From: Acorus gramineus
Lineage: Eukaryota; Streptophyta; Magnoliopsida; Acorales; Acoraceae
Assembly: GCA_030737835.1 (NCBI GenBank)
Contig: CM060847.1
Span: 13,775,101-13,839,100, forward strand
DNA: 64,000 nt
Reading direction: 5' to 3'
A program made the translations under genes and the position numbers. A model generated the notes under the pieces. The model was not told the DNA's origin, searched no databases, and saw only the letters and a program-made list of their open reading frames with translations. Shown in pieces: positions 10,800 to 26,377 of this stretch. The number at the start of each line of letters is the position of its first letter. The stretch's first letter is position 1.

Positions 10800-12400
10800 A
10801 GAGAGAATATTATATATATAGACTACCCTGGATGAGCCTGCCTTGATAGAATTATTTTTTGTTTTCTAATTTTTTTTTATTTTAAGAATCATAACTTTCT
10901 GTACCCAAAACATGTCTATTAAGGGGAAACTTTCAGTTACAAGTTACAACATCTATATATGATTCAGTTATGCAGTTTTTGTTTTCTACCCCACTCTTGC
11001 TTTTCCTTGTGAACCAACAACAAAAAGTAATTGTAATCCAAGTGGCAAAATCTAGAGGTTTCCCCCACGCGTGACTCAGTCATTTAGGGCTTTTTTTTTT
11101 TTGTTTAATTTCAAAAAGAAAATTAGGTCAACTAACTTGTTAAAATTTTCATATTACTTTTTTCACCAGAAATATCTTCTTGAAACAAGGTTATATATAT
11201 TATATTACGTCACTAGTGACATAGAAGAGTTTCAAAGCCAATGGGACAACTATTGACAATGAATATAAAGACGAGATGTGTGGTATTGGAGACTAATAGT
11301 GACTTGTTACTTAATGGACCTTTTATTTTTCATGTTCGAAATATGTATGTAAAACATGTATACACAAAATAAAAATATATAACAGATTTTCAGACCTGCA
11401 ATGCTATCACAATCAACCTTCTCAAGTGGAGCAACAAGGAAGCTTCAAAGAAAGCATACGTGGTGCACAAAAAAACACACTTACTTGGAGTCATGTTCCT
11501 TGTTGATCTGGAGTCATGTTCCTTAGCTTGTTCATCTGTCCTTATTATTGTGTATAGTCTTCGGAATTCGGATTCCTTTCTAGATAAGAAAATGTTGATG
11601 TAACCTTATTTAGGATTCAATCTTCACACCTGTAAAAAAAACAAAAGAAAGAAAAATAAAATACCACACAGTAAAACTCACATTTTCATGGTTTTGACAA
11701 TTTATCAAAATCCGAAAGAGGAATGGAGGAATTATTTCACTTTTGAATTAATATATAGGTAATATACAAAATCTCTCATACTCTCTCACTACTATCTGTC
11801 TCTCTTGAAAAAAAAACAACCAGCAGGACCACCACTTAAAAAGATTAATATCTTAATCAAACAAGAAACAAATTAGAGAAATAGGAGTATAAAAGATCAA
11901 AATACGTACACACTTACAATATCTCGAGCCCTGCGGGCGGGTCAATGATCTTATTGGTGGCATGCATGGGGTTATTCAGGACTTTCTAATAGAATGCAAG
12001 ACATCTTCTCTTACATAAACATGGAGATGAGTAAAAAAGATAATCATTTTGACAGCGTTAATATAATAAAACACATGATGAATAATATGTAGTTTTCAAT
12101 ACTGGGGTTGCACTACTCATGAAGGTGTTCAATTTTGGCCCTCTAAATTATTGAGGCAAACAAGACTTGCTTACAAGTCTGTTAAACATTCCCTGGGCGA
12201 CATATGGACTAGACAATGATGTATGAAATGCTGTTAATTTAAGCTAAAGTTAACAGAGTTGGATTTCAAATCCAACCAACCTGAAATGTTCTTTCTGCAG
12301 TGAGAACAACCCTACTGACTTATTGTGTTAATAAATCTCACTATCAAAAGAGATGACTCATTATTCATAAACAAATGCTTGCTAGAGATTGAAGATTAGA
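10800..12400. other. Intergenic stretch between TauE/SafE promoter and F-box 3' end
   Basis: The left edge contains A/T-rich promoter sequence of the TauE/SafE gene (TATATATATAG near 10812). A short GC-richer island near 11930-11975 (CGAGCCCTGCGGGCGGGTCA) has no frame. No gene or RNA gene was seen. Confidence 0.5.
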
Positions 12401-12552
12401 CACAAAAAACAACACTTTTTATTTTATTTAGCCAAGAAGCATATTCAACAAAAACATGCCATTATTTTCTTTTCCATCCCACAAAGAGGAATCAGAACCA
12501 AAGTCATCCCACACAACACTGTCTTGAAAGTCACCATTGCATGCCATTCAAA

Positions 12553-14437
12553 TCATGCAACTATTGTGACTTCAACATTTGCTGATCCTCTAGGGAAATT
12601 CAGCGCCTGTTCAGCAGCCACGATGATCTGATTGAGGTTCCCATCCACCGGTTGCTCAAATGGCTTGATGATCACCCGATGCAGCGCGACTCCTTCCCTC
12701 AGCAGATATCGCAGAAGCTCAAGCTCGTTCTCTGTCCCTTTAAAGCCAACCACCTCCACCATCTTCAGTGTTCTTCGAAGGCATGCGACCGGAGCAATTG
12801 CTTGCATGTTCCAAAAGGCCCTTCCAATTTGCACTTGCGCGAATGGGTATTCAAAATCCTTGCAAAATAGAGAACCAACATTCATTAAGGATGATAATTG
12901 TCATGGTAGAAGGTATGTCAAAAAAGGGATGTGATATATATAGAGCTGAATTATTCCATCAGGCACTTCAATCCTCAACTGAGGAACTGAATCATGTCAC
13001 ATCACATGTTTAGCTAATTAGCATGACTTTTAAACACGTCAATCCCACACTGGGGACAGATGAGGACGCATTGCATCTCGTCAAAAAAGAGTTGTTGCAT
13101 GTAAATGAATATCATGTAGAGCTATCCCCATGTGAGACGATCATAATACATTATGTATATATACTTTTGTTGAAGTACATATACATTTACGATCTCATAT
13201 GGGGCTGGCTATGTTGTTCCAATTGAAAAGCTATATGTACCTCTAATACCCTCTCTTCACAAATTTGTACTGTAAACTTCTCAAGATTCCGATAGCTCCT
13301 TAGCATGAATGATATCCCAGGAAGTTCGTACTGATGGCAAGATAGATTCATCGTTAGCTGCCGAAGATCATCCTGGATCGCCCAAAGATGAAGTGGTTCA
13401 TCCCCAGAACTGATGGTCTACATGAGGAGATTCAATTATTCAAGAAACAAATTTTGTGAGTCCTAACAAACATTAACAAAAACAAGAGATGGTGATCATA
13501 CCTGAGCAAGATAACTACATACAATCAGAGTCTTGGCTCTCCCAAGCCCAACCAACATCTCCTGCAATATGTCCCCAATTTCATCGAACTCGTATTCAAG
13601 GCAGAAGTCAAGCTCCACATCCTCGATCGAGTTCATGTCCATGAACACGAGCTGCCTCAACCACCCGGTGTACTTGAACGACCGTAACTTCGGCATCTGC
13701 AGCGTGATCCCATCTGATAGGGGCCAACACTCCTCCACCTTTAACGATGTGATGGGCGCCGCATTTTTCGAATTTTCAATAACAAAACCATCCGACATAC
13801 ACTTGTACAAGGTCAAGTCCCTAAGCGTAGGCACCGCCGAGAGAATCCCTTGTACATCCTCCTTGGAAAGACTAATTTTCCCTATGTTGAGCACAACAAG
13901 GTTTTGAAACCCCCTAAAAGACTTGGCATTGAACTTAGTACCTGCAAGAGACAAAGAAGTGATCGAATCGCCCCGATAGAACCCATCAGGGAGCTCAAAC
14001 CGAAAGGCATAGGCTTCTGAATCATTGTCTGCCCTCCACCAGTCCGAGAAACAAAGATCGACGGACTCAGCGTTAAAACGAACGACGGCTTCCAACCACT
14101 CTCTCACCTCCCTCTCGAACTCTTCCGGGTTCGAGAGACGGAGTCGAAAAGAGGCGAACCGGCCCTGGTGTCGGCTGAAGAAGTTTCTGAGGAACCTCAT
14201 GAAGGCGGCCCGTGCCTCGGCCCGTATCTCGGCCGGGGGACGGTCCACGCCTTGGGCAATGTCGTGGCGGACGCCGGAGTTCACGAAGAACTCCTCGTCG
14301 AAGTCGAAATTGGCGGTGCTTATCCATAGATGGCGGTATCGGAGACCGAGTTCCGACGTTTTCCATGCGTCGTAGAAGGTGAGGTAGGAGAGGATGAGTA
14401 TTAGGAGGGAATCAGGGAGAGAGCTCATGAAGTCCAT
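12553..14437 (-). CDS. F-box protein with LRR-like region and C-terminal FBD domain, three exons
   Basis: Exons are 13502-14437, 13241-13417 and 12553-12858, all phase 0 at GT-AG introns of 84 and 382 bp, giving 472 aa. The N-terminus is an F-box (SSLPDSLLILILSYLTFYDAWKTSELGLRYRHLW), the Skp1-binding part of SCF ubiquitin ligases. The middle has LRR-type segments (SLSLAGTKFN; LRDLTLYKCMSDGF; SLKVEECW; LRSFKYTG). Exon 2 carries LRQLTMNLSCHQYELPGISFMLRSYRNLEKFTVQI, and exon 3 has the FBD signature: FEYPFAQVQ, then ACLRRTLKMVEVVGFKGTENELELLRYLLREG. It is predicted to select a protein for ubiquitination; the target is unknown. This plant F-box/FBD family is large and fast-evolving. The start chosen is the first Met before the F-box. 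Confidence 0.9.
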
Positions 14438-14482
14438 GGGTGGAGATTGGAATGGACGGTTGTGATGGAGGAGGGTTTGGGT

Positions 14483-14484
<2 letters not shown>

Positions 14485-14522
<38 letters not shown>
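14485..14522. repeat. (GA)n microsatellite in the F-box gene 5' region
   Basis: About 19 GA units lie 50-85 bp upstream of the F-box start codon (CT on the coding strand). Pyrimidine tracts are common in plant 5' leaders, so it probably lies in the transcript leader. Confidence 0.9.
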
Positions 14523-14533
<11 letters not shown>

Positions 14534-14550
14534 AGATGGTGTTGTTAGGG

Positions 14551-14556
14551 TTTATA
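14551..14556 (-). promoter_or_regulatory. Likely TATA box of the F-box gene
   Basis: TATAAA on the minus strand lies about 115 bp upstream of the ATG. If used, the (GA)n tract falls in the leader. Confidence 0.45.
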
Positions 14557-14559
14557 TGA

Positions 14560-15720
14560 AAGTGAAGGGACGTGTTCGAGATGGAAATGTAATAAAAACC
14601 GAATCTGAACTTTTCACATAGATACGGTCAATGGAAAGGGTGCTTACGTGGCGTCAACGGTCGGATTGATTTCGGCGCGAGCGGTTTTTTATTTTTTGGG
14701 TTTCGAAAAGATTTGACCGTGGTTGGCTAACGATAATAACCGGTTCGTGTTTTGTCGTGGTTTTTTTATGGGATCCGGACCGTTCAATCGGTGGGTTTCA
14801 GAGAGTGGGCTGTTCAGTTACTCTCAAGCCCCAAGCCCAAGCCCAAGCCCATGCGTGATGAAAACAATTCATTAAAAAAGAGCGTGGTTATTCAGTCCGT
14901 TTTGTAGCCCGTTTTATAGTCTCATACACTATAATAACATAGTATATATTGCACTATCATAATGTGTGAAATTTTATCATAGTATTGACGTAAATTTTAA
15001 TCATTTTTTTTAACTTGAAAAAATATATTAATATATTCCAATATTTATTTCATTTTATATAACAACATACACTTCATTTGGAGATGGTATAATTTTTTAA
15101 AAATAAAATATGTTTGAACTACAATTGGGAGGTTGAATGTATCATTTTCTTTAAAAAAATCTTTTTCAACTGAAAAAATATATAATATTTTAAGAAAAAT
15201 GTAAAAAGGTATGTGTTAAATTCTTTGAAGTATATATATTAATTTTTGTAAGATAATGTACTTTATTATACAAGTATATCTCTTCAAAAAATTTAAAACA
15301 TATTGTGATTAAAAAAATTTGCAAGAATGACCGTCTTTGATGCTTTGATGTTTTTTTTGTTGGGTACTTGAAATATCACCAGATTATTAAATCAAGTTGG
15401 TATCTTAAAATTATTAACCATTGAAAACACATAAATCCATTTTTTTTCTTTTGGATGAAGTTACCTAGAAACCCTTTTTTTCAGTTTGATTTGTTATTAC
15501 ATGAAATATGTATCTTTATAGCAAATTAAAAATATATAAACTAAAGAATTTAATGCAACCTTTTTGTTTTTGCATAAATTAAATAAATAAACTTTTACAA
15601 TAGGGCATGTAAAAATGATAAATTAAGATTTGCATCAACAACAAAATCCAAATACTAAATACAGGAGATATTCTTTACTTCTCACCTAACTGCAAAATTT
15701 ATGATTTTTGTTCCACCACT
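14560..15720. other. Intergenic, AT-rich
   Basis: There is no gene. 14885-15000 carries an M3-family type phrase (CAGTCCGTTTTGTAGCC, then TTTATCATAGT) also seen near 29815-29890, 50925-50995 and 63710-63790. The rest is low-complexity A/T. Confidence 0.5.
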
Positions 15721-15732
15721 AAAAAGCAATGT

Positions 15733-16190
15733 TTTAAAACCCAACTTGACTTGGCCAGTTAAACCGATTAAATCTTCATCCGTTTTAAATTCCAGTTCAG
15801 TTTATCCTTAAAACTCTTTGATATAAAAAACCAGTAAGACTCAATCAACTCACTGATTGAACTGACGGTTTTCATGAATCGGCAAGAGTTGATTAAATTG
15901 ATCGGTTCTTTATTCATAGAAATTATAATTAATAACTTTATAAAATATAAAATCTAATAAAAAAATTTATATTTTATATAGTAAAATCATGTTATGATTT
16001 TAAATAAAAATTTTATATAATTTTTTTTAAAATACTTCACTTTTTTTTAGTTTTGGTAATATATATTTATTATATTATAATTATGTCACGATTCAACTCT
16101 GGTTGACCTGATAGTTAAATCAGTAATCCTTAATCCGGTAATTTTTTCAGTTAATTGAACTATTTGATTTTTTTTATTAAAAACATTAAT
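15733..16190. repeat. Degenerate hAT-like element with CCGGTT-type ends
   Basis: The left end (AATGTTTTAAAACCCAACTT) and the right end (reverse complement AATGTTTTTAATAAAAAAAA) are loosely inverted, and both inner flanks carry CAGTTAAACCGATTAA / GTTCAATTAACTGAA type phrases. This is a common look for old plant non-autonomous hAT elements. No target duplication was found. 16200-16590 beyond it shows nothing recognisable. Confidence 0.35.
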
Positions 16191-16592
16191 GACACCTTTC
16201 TAGTTTATATACACCCAATTTGCCATGGTCAGTGCACTGGGCCGCACCTTAATATATGACATCTTTCCATTCCTTCGCAACCCGATTACCCAAACCCGGG
16301 TGTCTCCTCGGTGTTGGGCCGTTGCATTGCGTTTGCGGCCCAAACCCATATACGTCCGCCCCCGCTGTTGTTGGAAAATAAACATTAATTAATTGAGAGG
16401 GTGTTTATAGTTTATATACTCCGTATATTTTACAATCACATTCATAGTTCTCACGTCACTAATATAATTTATTAAATCATTTAATATAATATTTGCTTCA
16501 ATATATCTGTATATATTCTATTACAAAACAACATAAAAATATTATGTATTAATTCATACGAGTACATATTTTATTTTTGGTATTTTTATTTT

Positions 16593-17538
16593 GGGTTAAA
16601 GACATCTAAGTCCCTACAAACATGGAAAAACCCATATAAGTCCCTACTAAAATTAGGACAGACGTACGAGTCCCTGAAAACTCAGAAAAACTCAATTATC
16701 ATCCCTGAATTAAATTTCCATCCAAACTTAACGGAATATTCCCAGAATATTCTGTCACATATAATTGTGTTGACGTTGAAGTCCTTATAAACAGTCATAA
16801 AAATAAATTAGTCCCTGCAAAAGACAAAATTGTCCCTGAAAGACTTTTACATTAAATTGTGTACACATTGCAGTCCTTATAAACAATCATAAAGACAAAT
16901 TAGTCATTGCAAAAGACAAAATTGCCCCTCAAAGATTTTTACATTTAATTGGATAGACATTACAGTCCTTATAAATAATCGTAAAGACAAATTGGTACAT
17001 GTAAAAGATAAAAATGCCCCTGAAGAATTTTTACATTTAATTGTGTAGAAATTGCAGTCTTTTAGAGGGTATTTAATTTTTAAATTGCAATGTATGCACA
17101 ATTAAATGTAAAAATCCTTCAAGGGTATTTTTGTCTTTTAGAGAGACCAATTTGTCTTTACGATTATTTATAAGGACTGTAATGTCTATTCAATTACATG
17201 TAAAAGTATTTCAAGGGCAATTTTATCTTTTGCGGGGACTAATTTATCTTTATGATTATTTATAGGGACTATAATATATACACAATTTAATGTAAAAGTC
17301 TTTTAGGAGCAATTTTATCTTTTGCAGGGACTAATTTGTCTTTATGACTGTTTATAAGGACTTCAATGTCTACACAATTATATGTGATGGAATATTCCAT
17401 TAAATTTGGATGGAAATTTAACTCAGGGATGATAATTGGGTTTTTCTGAGTTTTTAGGGACTCGTATGTCTGTCTCAATTTTAGTAGGGACTTATATGGG
17501 TTTTCCCATGTTTGTAGGGACTTAGATGTCTTTAACCC
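16593..17538. mobile_element. Foldback (Mutator-like) element with perfect 9-bp target duplication
   Basis: The left end GGGTTAAAGACATCTAAGTC is matched exactly by the reverse complement of the right end, and the similarity runs nearly the full half-length, so the element is one long hairpin of 946 bp. It is flanked on both sides by TTTTATTTT (16584-16592 and 17539-17547). Long inverted ends and 9-bp duplications are the Mutator-like pattern. Inside the left arm a unit of about 91 bp (AGTCCTTATAAACAATCATA type) repeats about three times, starting near 16781, 16873 and 16963, with inverted counterparts in the right arm. No transposase frame is present, so it is non-autonomous. Confidence 0.85.
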
Positions 17539-17549
17539 TTTTATTTTTT

Positions 17550-17753
17550 AGTCACTGTAAATCATATGATTTAGTGATCGATCTCTTACTTCTTCATATT
17601 TCAGTTTAAATCCCTAGATTTAAAAGGTATGTTTCTTATTAGTCCCTGGGAAGTCCTTTAAATCTGGGGGCTTAAATTAAAATATACAAAAGTGAGAGAT
17701 CAATCACTAAATCACATAGTTTATAAAGACTTAAAAATAAAAAATCCTTTATT
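17550..17753. repeat. Degenerate inverted repeat related to the element at 40073-40347
   Basis: The left part (ATGATTTAGTGATCGATCTC) and the right part (GAGATCAATCACTAAATCAC) are inverted copies and match the arms of the intact element in the second CRK gene. Its outer ends are blurred by decay and by the abutting foldback element. Confidence 0.55.
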
Positions 17754-18196
17754 TTTAAGAATAAACTTTATCAATCGTGTATATATTTTAAAAGAAGTCA
17801 TAACATATGTGGGCTACCAACGGGGCAGAAGAACTGAGTGTAACATTTTCACGTACAGTCCATGTGAGGTAGGTTTTATGTGATTATTAAGGTGACATCT
17901 ATCATTTGAATATTACAAATAAGAACGACAAATCGCCTTCTTTCATTAGTTCTTTCTCTATTCCTCTCACCTCCAATTCAGACTTGTACTTTCACTTTTA
18001 TTAATAAAAGTGTTGATAACAAGTTCTACCTTGTTTAAAAAATAAATAAGATAGCATATCACAGTAAATCTATGACCACATCTTAATTTTGATCATCCAA
18101 TTAGCACAATGAGACATTTTTGTCAATAATATAATGTGTAGAATGAAATATAATTATTATATATCTATATGTTAAAGAGTGAAGGATTAATAGGTC

Positions 18197-18220
18197 ACCG
18201 GTTCAAACCCGGTTGGGCCC
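18197..18220 (+). other. tRNA T-arm-like fragment
   Basis: ACCGG, loop TTCAAAC, CCGGT forms a 5-bp T-arm with a standard 7-nt loop, followed by TGGGCCC. No D-arm or anticodon arm of a complete tRNA is present upstream. It is probably a tRNA-derived remnant, 34 bp before a real tRNA gene. Confidence 0.3.
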
Positions 18221-18253
18221 TTTCCATAATTTTTTCATCTAACAAATAACAAG

Positions 18254-18337
18254 GTCAGGATGGCCGAGTGGTCTAAGGCGCCAGACTCAAGTTCTGGTCC
18301 TCTAACGAGGGCGTGGGTTCAAATCCCACTTCTGACA
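18254..18337 (+). tRNA. tRNA-Leu (anticodon CAA)
   Basis: The full class-II cloverleaf is visible. Acceptor GTCAGGA pairs with TTCTGAC, box A reads TGGCCGAGTGG, the anticodon stem CCAGA/TCTGG has loop CTCAAGT, the variable arm CCTC/GAGG is long, and the T-arm is GTGGG-TTCAAAT-CCCAC with discriminator A. There is no intron. A T-rich run follows (ATTTTTATTATTTT), fitting RNA polymerase III termination. Predicted to decode UUG. Confidence 0.95.
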
Positions 18338-18539
18338 TTTTTATTATTTTATTTTTTTCAACTAAAAAAAAAGAAAAAGGACTTGAAGATTAATTTTATT
18401 TTATAAGAGGAGAAGGTGACCATGTTCATTTTCACCTCGTTTTTCAAGCGTCGCACATAGTTGAACTCTCTTAAACATTTTCCTATAATGGAAATGTTTA
18501 ACTGCTAGTTTATCACTAGTAAGTCTAACACTGATATTA

Positions 18540-21245
18540 GCAAGACAAAAGTATCAAACATGATTTTTTTTATCACCCTAACAAAAGTACAAAACTAGAA
18601 TCCATAACTTCCAAGAACACATTTTTCACCAACAAATTGCTCCTATAACATTAACATACACAACATGTAAAAATTCATTCAACATATCACAGCCAAAAAA
18701 TCACAGACCACGTATTCAATTCTGTGCTACCTCTCTTTCTTTCCAGTGACATTGGTCGCCAAATCCCTGATGAACTTCACGGATTTGGTGATAGGCGACG
18801 TCGCGGCCATTACATTGTACAACACAGTCTCCACCTCTCCGATCGACGGCCGCCTCTTAAACTTTGAAACCGCCTTCAATTCGCCATCTTCGACTTCGAC
18901 GAAGACCACCCAATCTTCCCTTCCACTCTTAAAAACAACACCCTTTCTCTTGCTCAACAACCCTCTCACCTCCAACCCCATGAAAGAATACACCACATCA
19001 AACGACCCCAAAAAGCCCACCAAAGCCTTCTCACCATCAATGAAGCTCTCCCATTTTGGATTCAAAACAACAACCGGCTTCGTATAAACCCCTTGAATCA
19101 GAAGTAGTAGGAGTTATTCTCATAATAAAGTAGTGAATTAAAAATCCATTTCATTCGATGAATTTAAAGTCGTGATTGATTCAAACATAAAACGAGAATG
19201 AAAAAACACGCAGAGAATCAATTCCCTTAGTTTGAAATTCTTTTTTTGGAATATTAACCAATCGCAAGTAAATGTAAATGTCTGATAGCAAGTCGATTGA
19301 TTAATTCAATCGGATAAAGAAGAAATAGGGGATAACACTCGATTTAGTTGATACCATCGCAGACCCTCCTTATCATCTCCACCTGATCCGCCTCCGGCGC
19401 TGCGAACACCACCACGTCGGCGGAGCTCAGACTCCCCTCCTCCACCTCATCAAGTACCGAATTCTCAACCGCATTCGACGATTCGCCGGATGCAAATGTG
19501 GATTCAATTGAAGGCCACAAGACTAGAATTCTCACCGGACCACCCTTTCTTTTGATGGGGAGGTCGGCAAAGACGTCGAAAACAAGCGATGAGAGGGAGT
19601 CCGGCGAGTCGTCGATGACCGGGAGCTCGACTTGGAACCTGGGCTGCTGCTTTGGTTTTTTGAGCCTCCCAAGGAGGGCTGGGTTGTTGAGTGGCTTGGA
19701 CAAGGAGGAGGAGAGGCATGACTTGAGTTGGAGGATTGCTTGTTCTTTGGTGGTGGGGGGTTTGAGGGGATTTGAGGAGTTTTGGAGGGATGAAAGAGGG
19801 GTTTGGGGAGTGGTGAAGAGGGGTTTTGTTGGGGAGAGGGAGAGGTGGGAATGTGGGAGGAGATGGGTTGGGAGTGGTGGGAGGAGGGTTTTGGGGAGTG
19901 GGTTTGATGGATTCAATGGGGTTCTTTTGGGTGGTGTTTGAATGGGGATTTTGAGGTTTGAAGAAGCCATATATTTTTTTTTTCCGATTTGGTGAAACCT
20001 TATCCACTTTGGAGGGTTTGGAAATGATGAGTTTGTGAAGAGAAAGATTGTGTGTGGACTGTAAAGTATATGTGATATTTTGGTTTGGATCACACGTGAT
20101 TCGCTGTATGAATCTTCTATGCAGCAACCAATGATGATCCGTCACGAGTTATCGAGTGCACTGTAAAAAACAAAATATTTTAAAAAACTCTTGATGATAA
20201 GAGTTCGAAACACTTTTTTTTTACCGTGCACTTGATGATTCCCTTATACGTACGTAGCAAATCACCATAGGTTTGCTACATGGAAGAATTCTGTAGCAAA
20301 CCACAGATGATCTGATCCCTTTTTTTTCGTCCTTTACAGTCATTGCGTTGTAAACTAATCTATGGATCGCCTAACCCAGTAAATGTTTCATTTTTTTAAT
20401 AAGTACTTCCTTATGAAAAACACATAAAATATGCATTTAATCCGTGTTAACGTGTAATTGATTTTTATTAAAAAATCAAATGGAACAAGAAGTAGAGTTG
20501 AATGTATATTTATTTGAGTTTTATTATACAGTTTTTTTTTCTATTTCTAATTCCAATCCGATATATCTTGATAGTATCATATGCTTATATTAAAAAAATG
20601 TATACGTTGTTAGAAGTTTTTAACATTTTTTATAAATAGATCCATACAATTTATTAGATTACCAAAATATATCATTCAGTTTTTTATATAAAAAATAACT
20701 CATTAAATAAAGCATATGATTTTAAAAAAATTTAAAACATGTAGAGGAGTGGGGACTGAAATTGATGTTAGAAAAGAAAATGATCGACCCGGTTTCTAAG
20801 AACCTGATCCGACAAACCACCTCGGCTTTTTCCGTCCCAAATGTGGAGACGAGGCCCGGCCCAATCACGTCGACTTAATCCAACCATCAAATATCCAGAC
20901 CACAAGCCCATACAAATATGACACTCACCTTCAATACTTGCAGACAAAACTTGTGATTCCATCAGTTCAAATAGATTCCTTTGGTGGAAATATTGTCTTC
21001 CTTGTTTTTGGAATTTCTCAATGAACTCACATCTTCTCTTCCAAAGTGGATTTTTTTTTTTTTGGGTTACATCTTCCAAAGTGGATTTGGTTTGGTTTGC
21101 CAAGTCTCTTTCATCTTGGAAAATAGTGGGTCTGAGTGGGGTCCTTCCAACCAGAATGCAAACATACAAGATAATTATATTTTAATCAGTTTACTTTTAG
21201 GGACCGTTTGGAAGTGTGTCTACAATTTCTGAAACAAATACAAAA
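18540..21245. repeat. Duplicated block, DUF1995 unit A
   Basis: This roughly 2.7-kb unit contains the DUF1995 gene and its upstream spacer. It recurs as unit C (about 32876-35600) and, in truncated form, as unit B (30860-32881). The spacer 20150-21245 holds no supportable gene: an open frame at 20768-21169 is broken in unit C by a change in a T-run, which argues against coding. Identity to unit C is uneven: near-identical in the 3' flank and exon 2, much lower in the intron. Confidence 0.85.
18727..19970 (-). CDS. DUF1995 (LPA3-like) chloroplast protein, copy A
   Basis: Exons are 19355-19970 and 18727-19091; the phase-1 intron joins RRVCD-G-VYTKPVVV and the product is 326 aa. The first 90 or so residues are Ser/Thr/Pro-rich with few acids, as in a transit peptide. 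The DUF1995 domain follows, from about 125 (QVELPVIDDSPDSLSSLVFDVFADLPIKRKGGPV) through VRILVLWPS, DVVVFAAPEA, VVVLNPKWESF and SKFKRRPSIGEVETVLYNVMAATSP. Relatives such as Arabidopsis LPA3 help assemble photosystem II; whether this paralog does so is inference. The chosen ATG (MASSNLK) is the one shared by all three copies; upstream in-frame extension is not conserved. Confidence 0.85.
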
Positions 21246-22313
21246 ACGATTTCTGCATTTGATGATCAGTCTTTGAGTTTTATGTGTATTTTTTTTTATT
21301 TCTTTAACGTGTTAAAACAATGCTTTTAAAATACCGCTCGCTTCACCCAACGTGGTGGCCCCAACCCCGTTTGGATGTGTGTTTCACACCATGGAATTTC
21401 ACATACACAACATTTCATGGAGGGGCGTGGAATGTGCTGCTTTTTCACCACCGATCATATACACCAAAAAACATATTTGACTGCATTATTTATTTTTGGT
21501 TTATGAAAAGTGACTGATTACAATTATAACCTTCCTGACATTGTAAAAAGATGGGTAATAAAAGCAAATGTGGAGGGACGATAAATACTACCCAGTCCAA
21601 CTCAAAACATCATGTTCATCTTATTAGATTATAGATTTATAGGTACTTATTAAGGTTTTTTTTTTTTTTTTTTTGTTGAAGTAATCGAGGCCCCAACAAC
21701 ATGCCATTCCACTCATATATACTAGGTAATTGAAAAGTAGTGCCGGGAATCGGAGTAGATAATTAGATAGAAAAATAAAAAACACATAATTACATCAGGA
21801 GAAATTTATGTGGTTCACCAAAATATAGTTTACATCTATAAAGAGGTATGATAAAAAAAAATTCTATTTTTCTAATTTACGTACAGACACATTGCAGGGT
21901 TACATATTTCATCTCTTTTCAAACCCTAGAGTTGTCATATTTGTTCTTTTAAACATATGTAAAACTCTTACTCAGAAATAGTATATATAACCTAGATATA
22001 GTATCATAATGTACAAATCCATCATATCATGTGACACAACACATGCCTACAAAAAAGTTATGTTGGTCTATTTGTTGCAGTACTTTTCCCTGGGTTCAAA
22101 AATCAGAATGCAAGCCAAAAACCTAACATCATAGAACAATGAAGTAAAGAAAAAAAGCAGGCATCCTCCTTTATTGTATCATTGTTCCTTACCAGAGGCT
22201 CTGACTCTGTTCCAAACACCACTCACATAAATTATTATGCATATCAAATTTTCCATGAAAATAGAGGATTCTCTTTGCAACGAAAACAAGCAGGCATTTC
22301 TTGCCATTGATCC
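21246..22313. other. Spacer between unit A and CRK-A, includes CRK 3' flank
   Basis: No gene is seen. It aligns with 35600-36393 plus 37587-37904 on the other block. Near 22025-22060 it holds the uninterrupted site (ATCATGTGACACAACACATG) into which two elements inserted in the other block (36394-37586). Confidence 0.6.
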
Positions 22314-26045
<3,732 letters not shown>

Positions 26046-26144
26046 AATTATTGGACATGTACTACTGAAGATAGCATTTGATGAAATTATAAAAAGGTGT
26101 GATGTTCTAATTAATTTGCTTTCGAAAAGTCGTTCTGTGATTTA

Positions 26145-26374
26145 GGTAGGGTTTGGTAACGCGATTGCAAAAGTGATTTTTTGTAATCGTGAGGTTTAAA
26201 ACTGTTCTGCAAGAAGCTGCCTCCCTTCAGCTTTCTCAAATTGCAGCTTTTGGATGCTATTTACTTGAAATTTGTTTGTAGGAAGCTGAGATTGCAAAAC
26301 TGTTTGATTGCACGATTGTAAAACCAGCTTTCTGCAATCACAAAAACTGCACAATCATGCAACCAAACACTACC
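26145..26374. mobile_element. Tourist-like (PIF/Harbinger) MITE upstream of CRK-A
   Basis: It starts GGTAGGGTTTGGTAACGC and its right end reads GGTAGTGTTTGGTTGC in reverse complement. It is flanked by TTA on both sides (26142-26144, 26375-26377). The third CRK's flank keeps the uninterrupted sequence TGTGATTTTAATTCGGTA near 54218-54235, confirming a discrete insertion. It lies about 100 bp upstream of the CRK-A start codon, within its promoter. Confidence 0.85.
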
Positions 26375-26377
26375 TTA

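Noticed and set aside
19498-19941. 147-aa plus-strand Gly/Trp-rich frame, repeated at 31170 and 33845
   Set aside because: Antisense of DUF1995 exon 1; its conservation is explained by the real gene on the minus strand.
20768-21169. 133-aa minus frame, with related frames at 32607-32804 and 35020-35520
   Set aside because: The frame is not kept between the three copies: a T-run length change and other indels alter it in unit C. No domain is seen. It is conserved only because the DNA block is duplicated.
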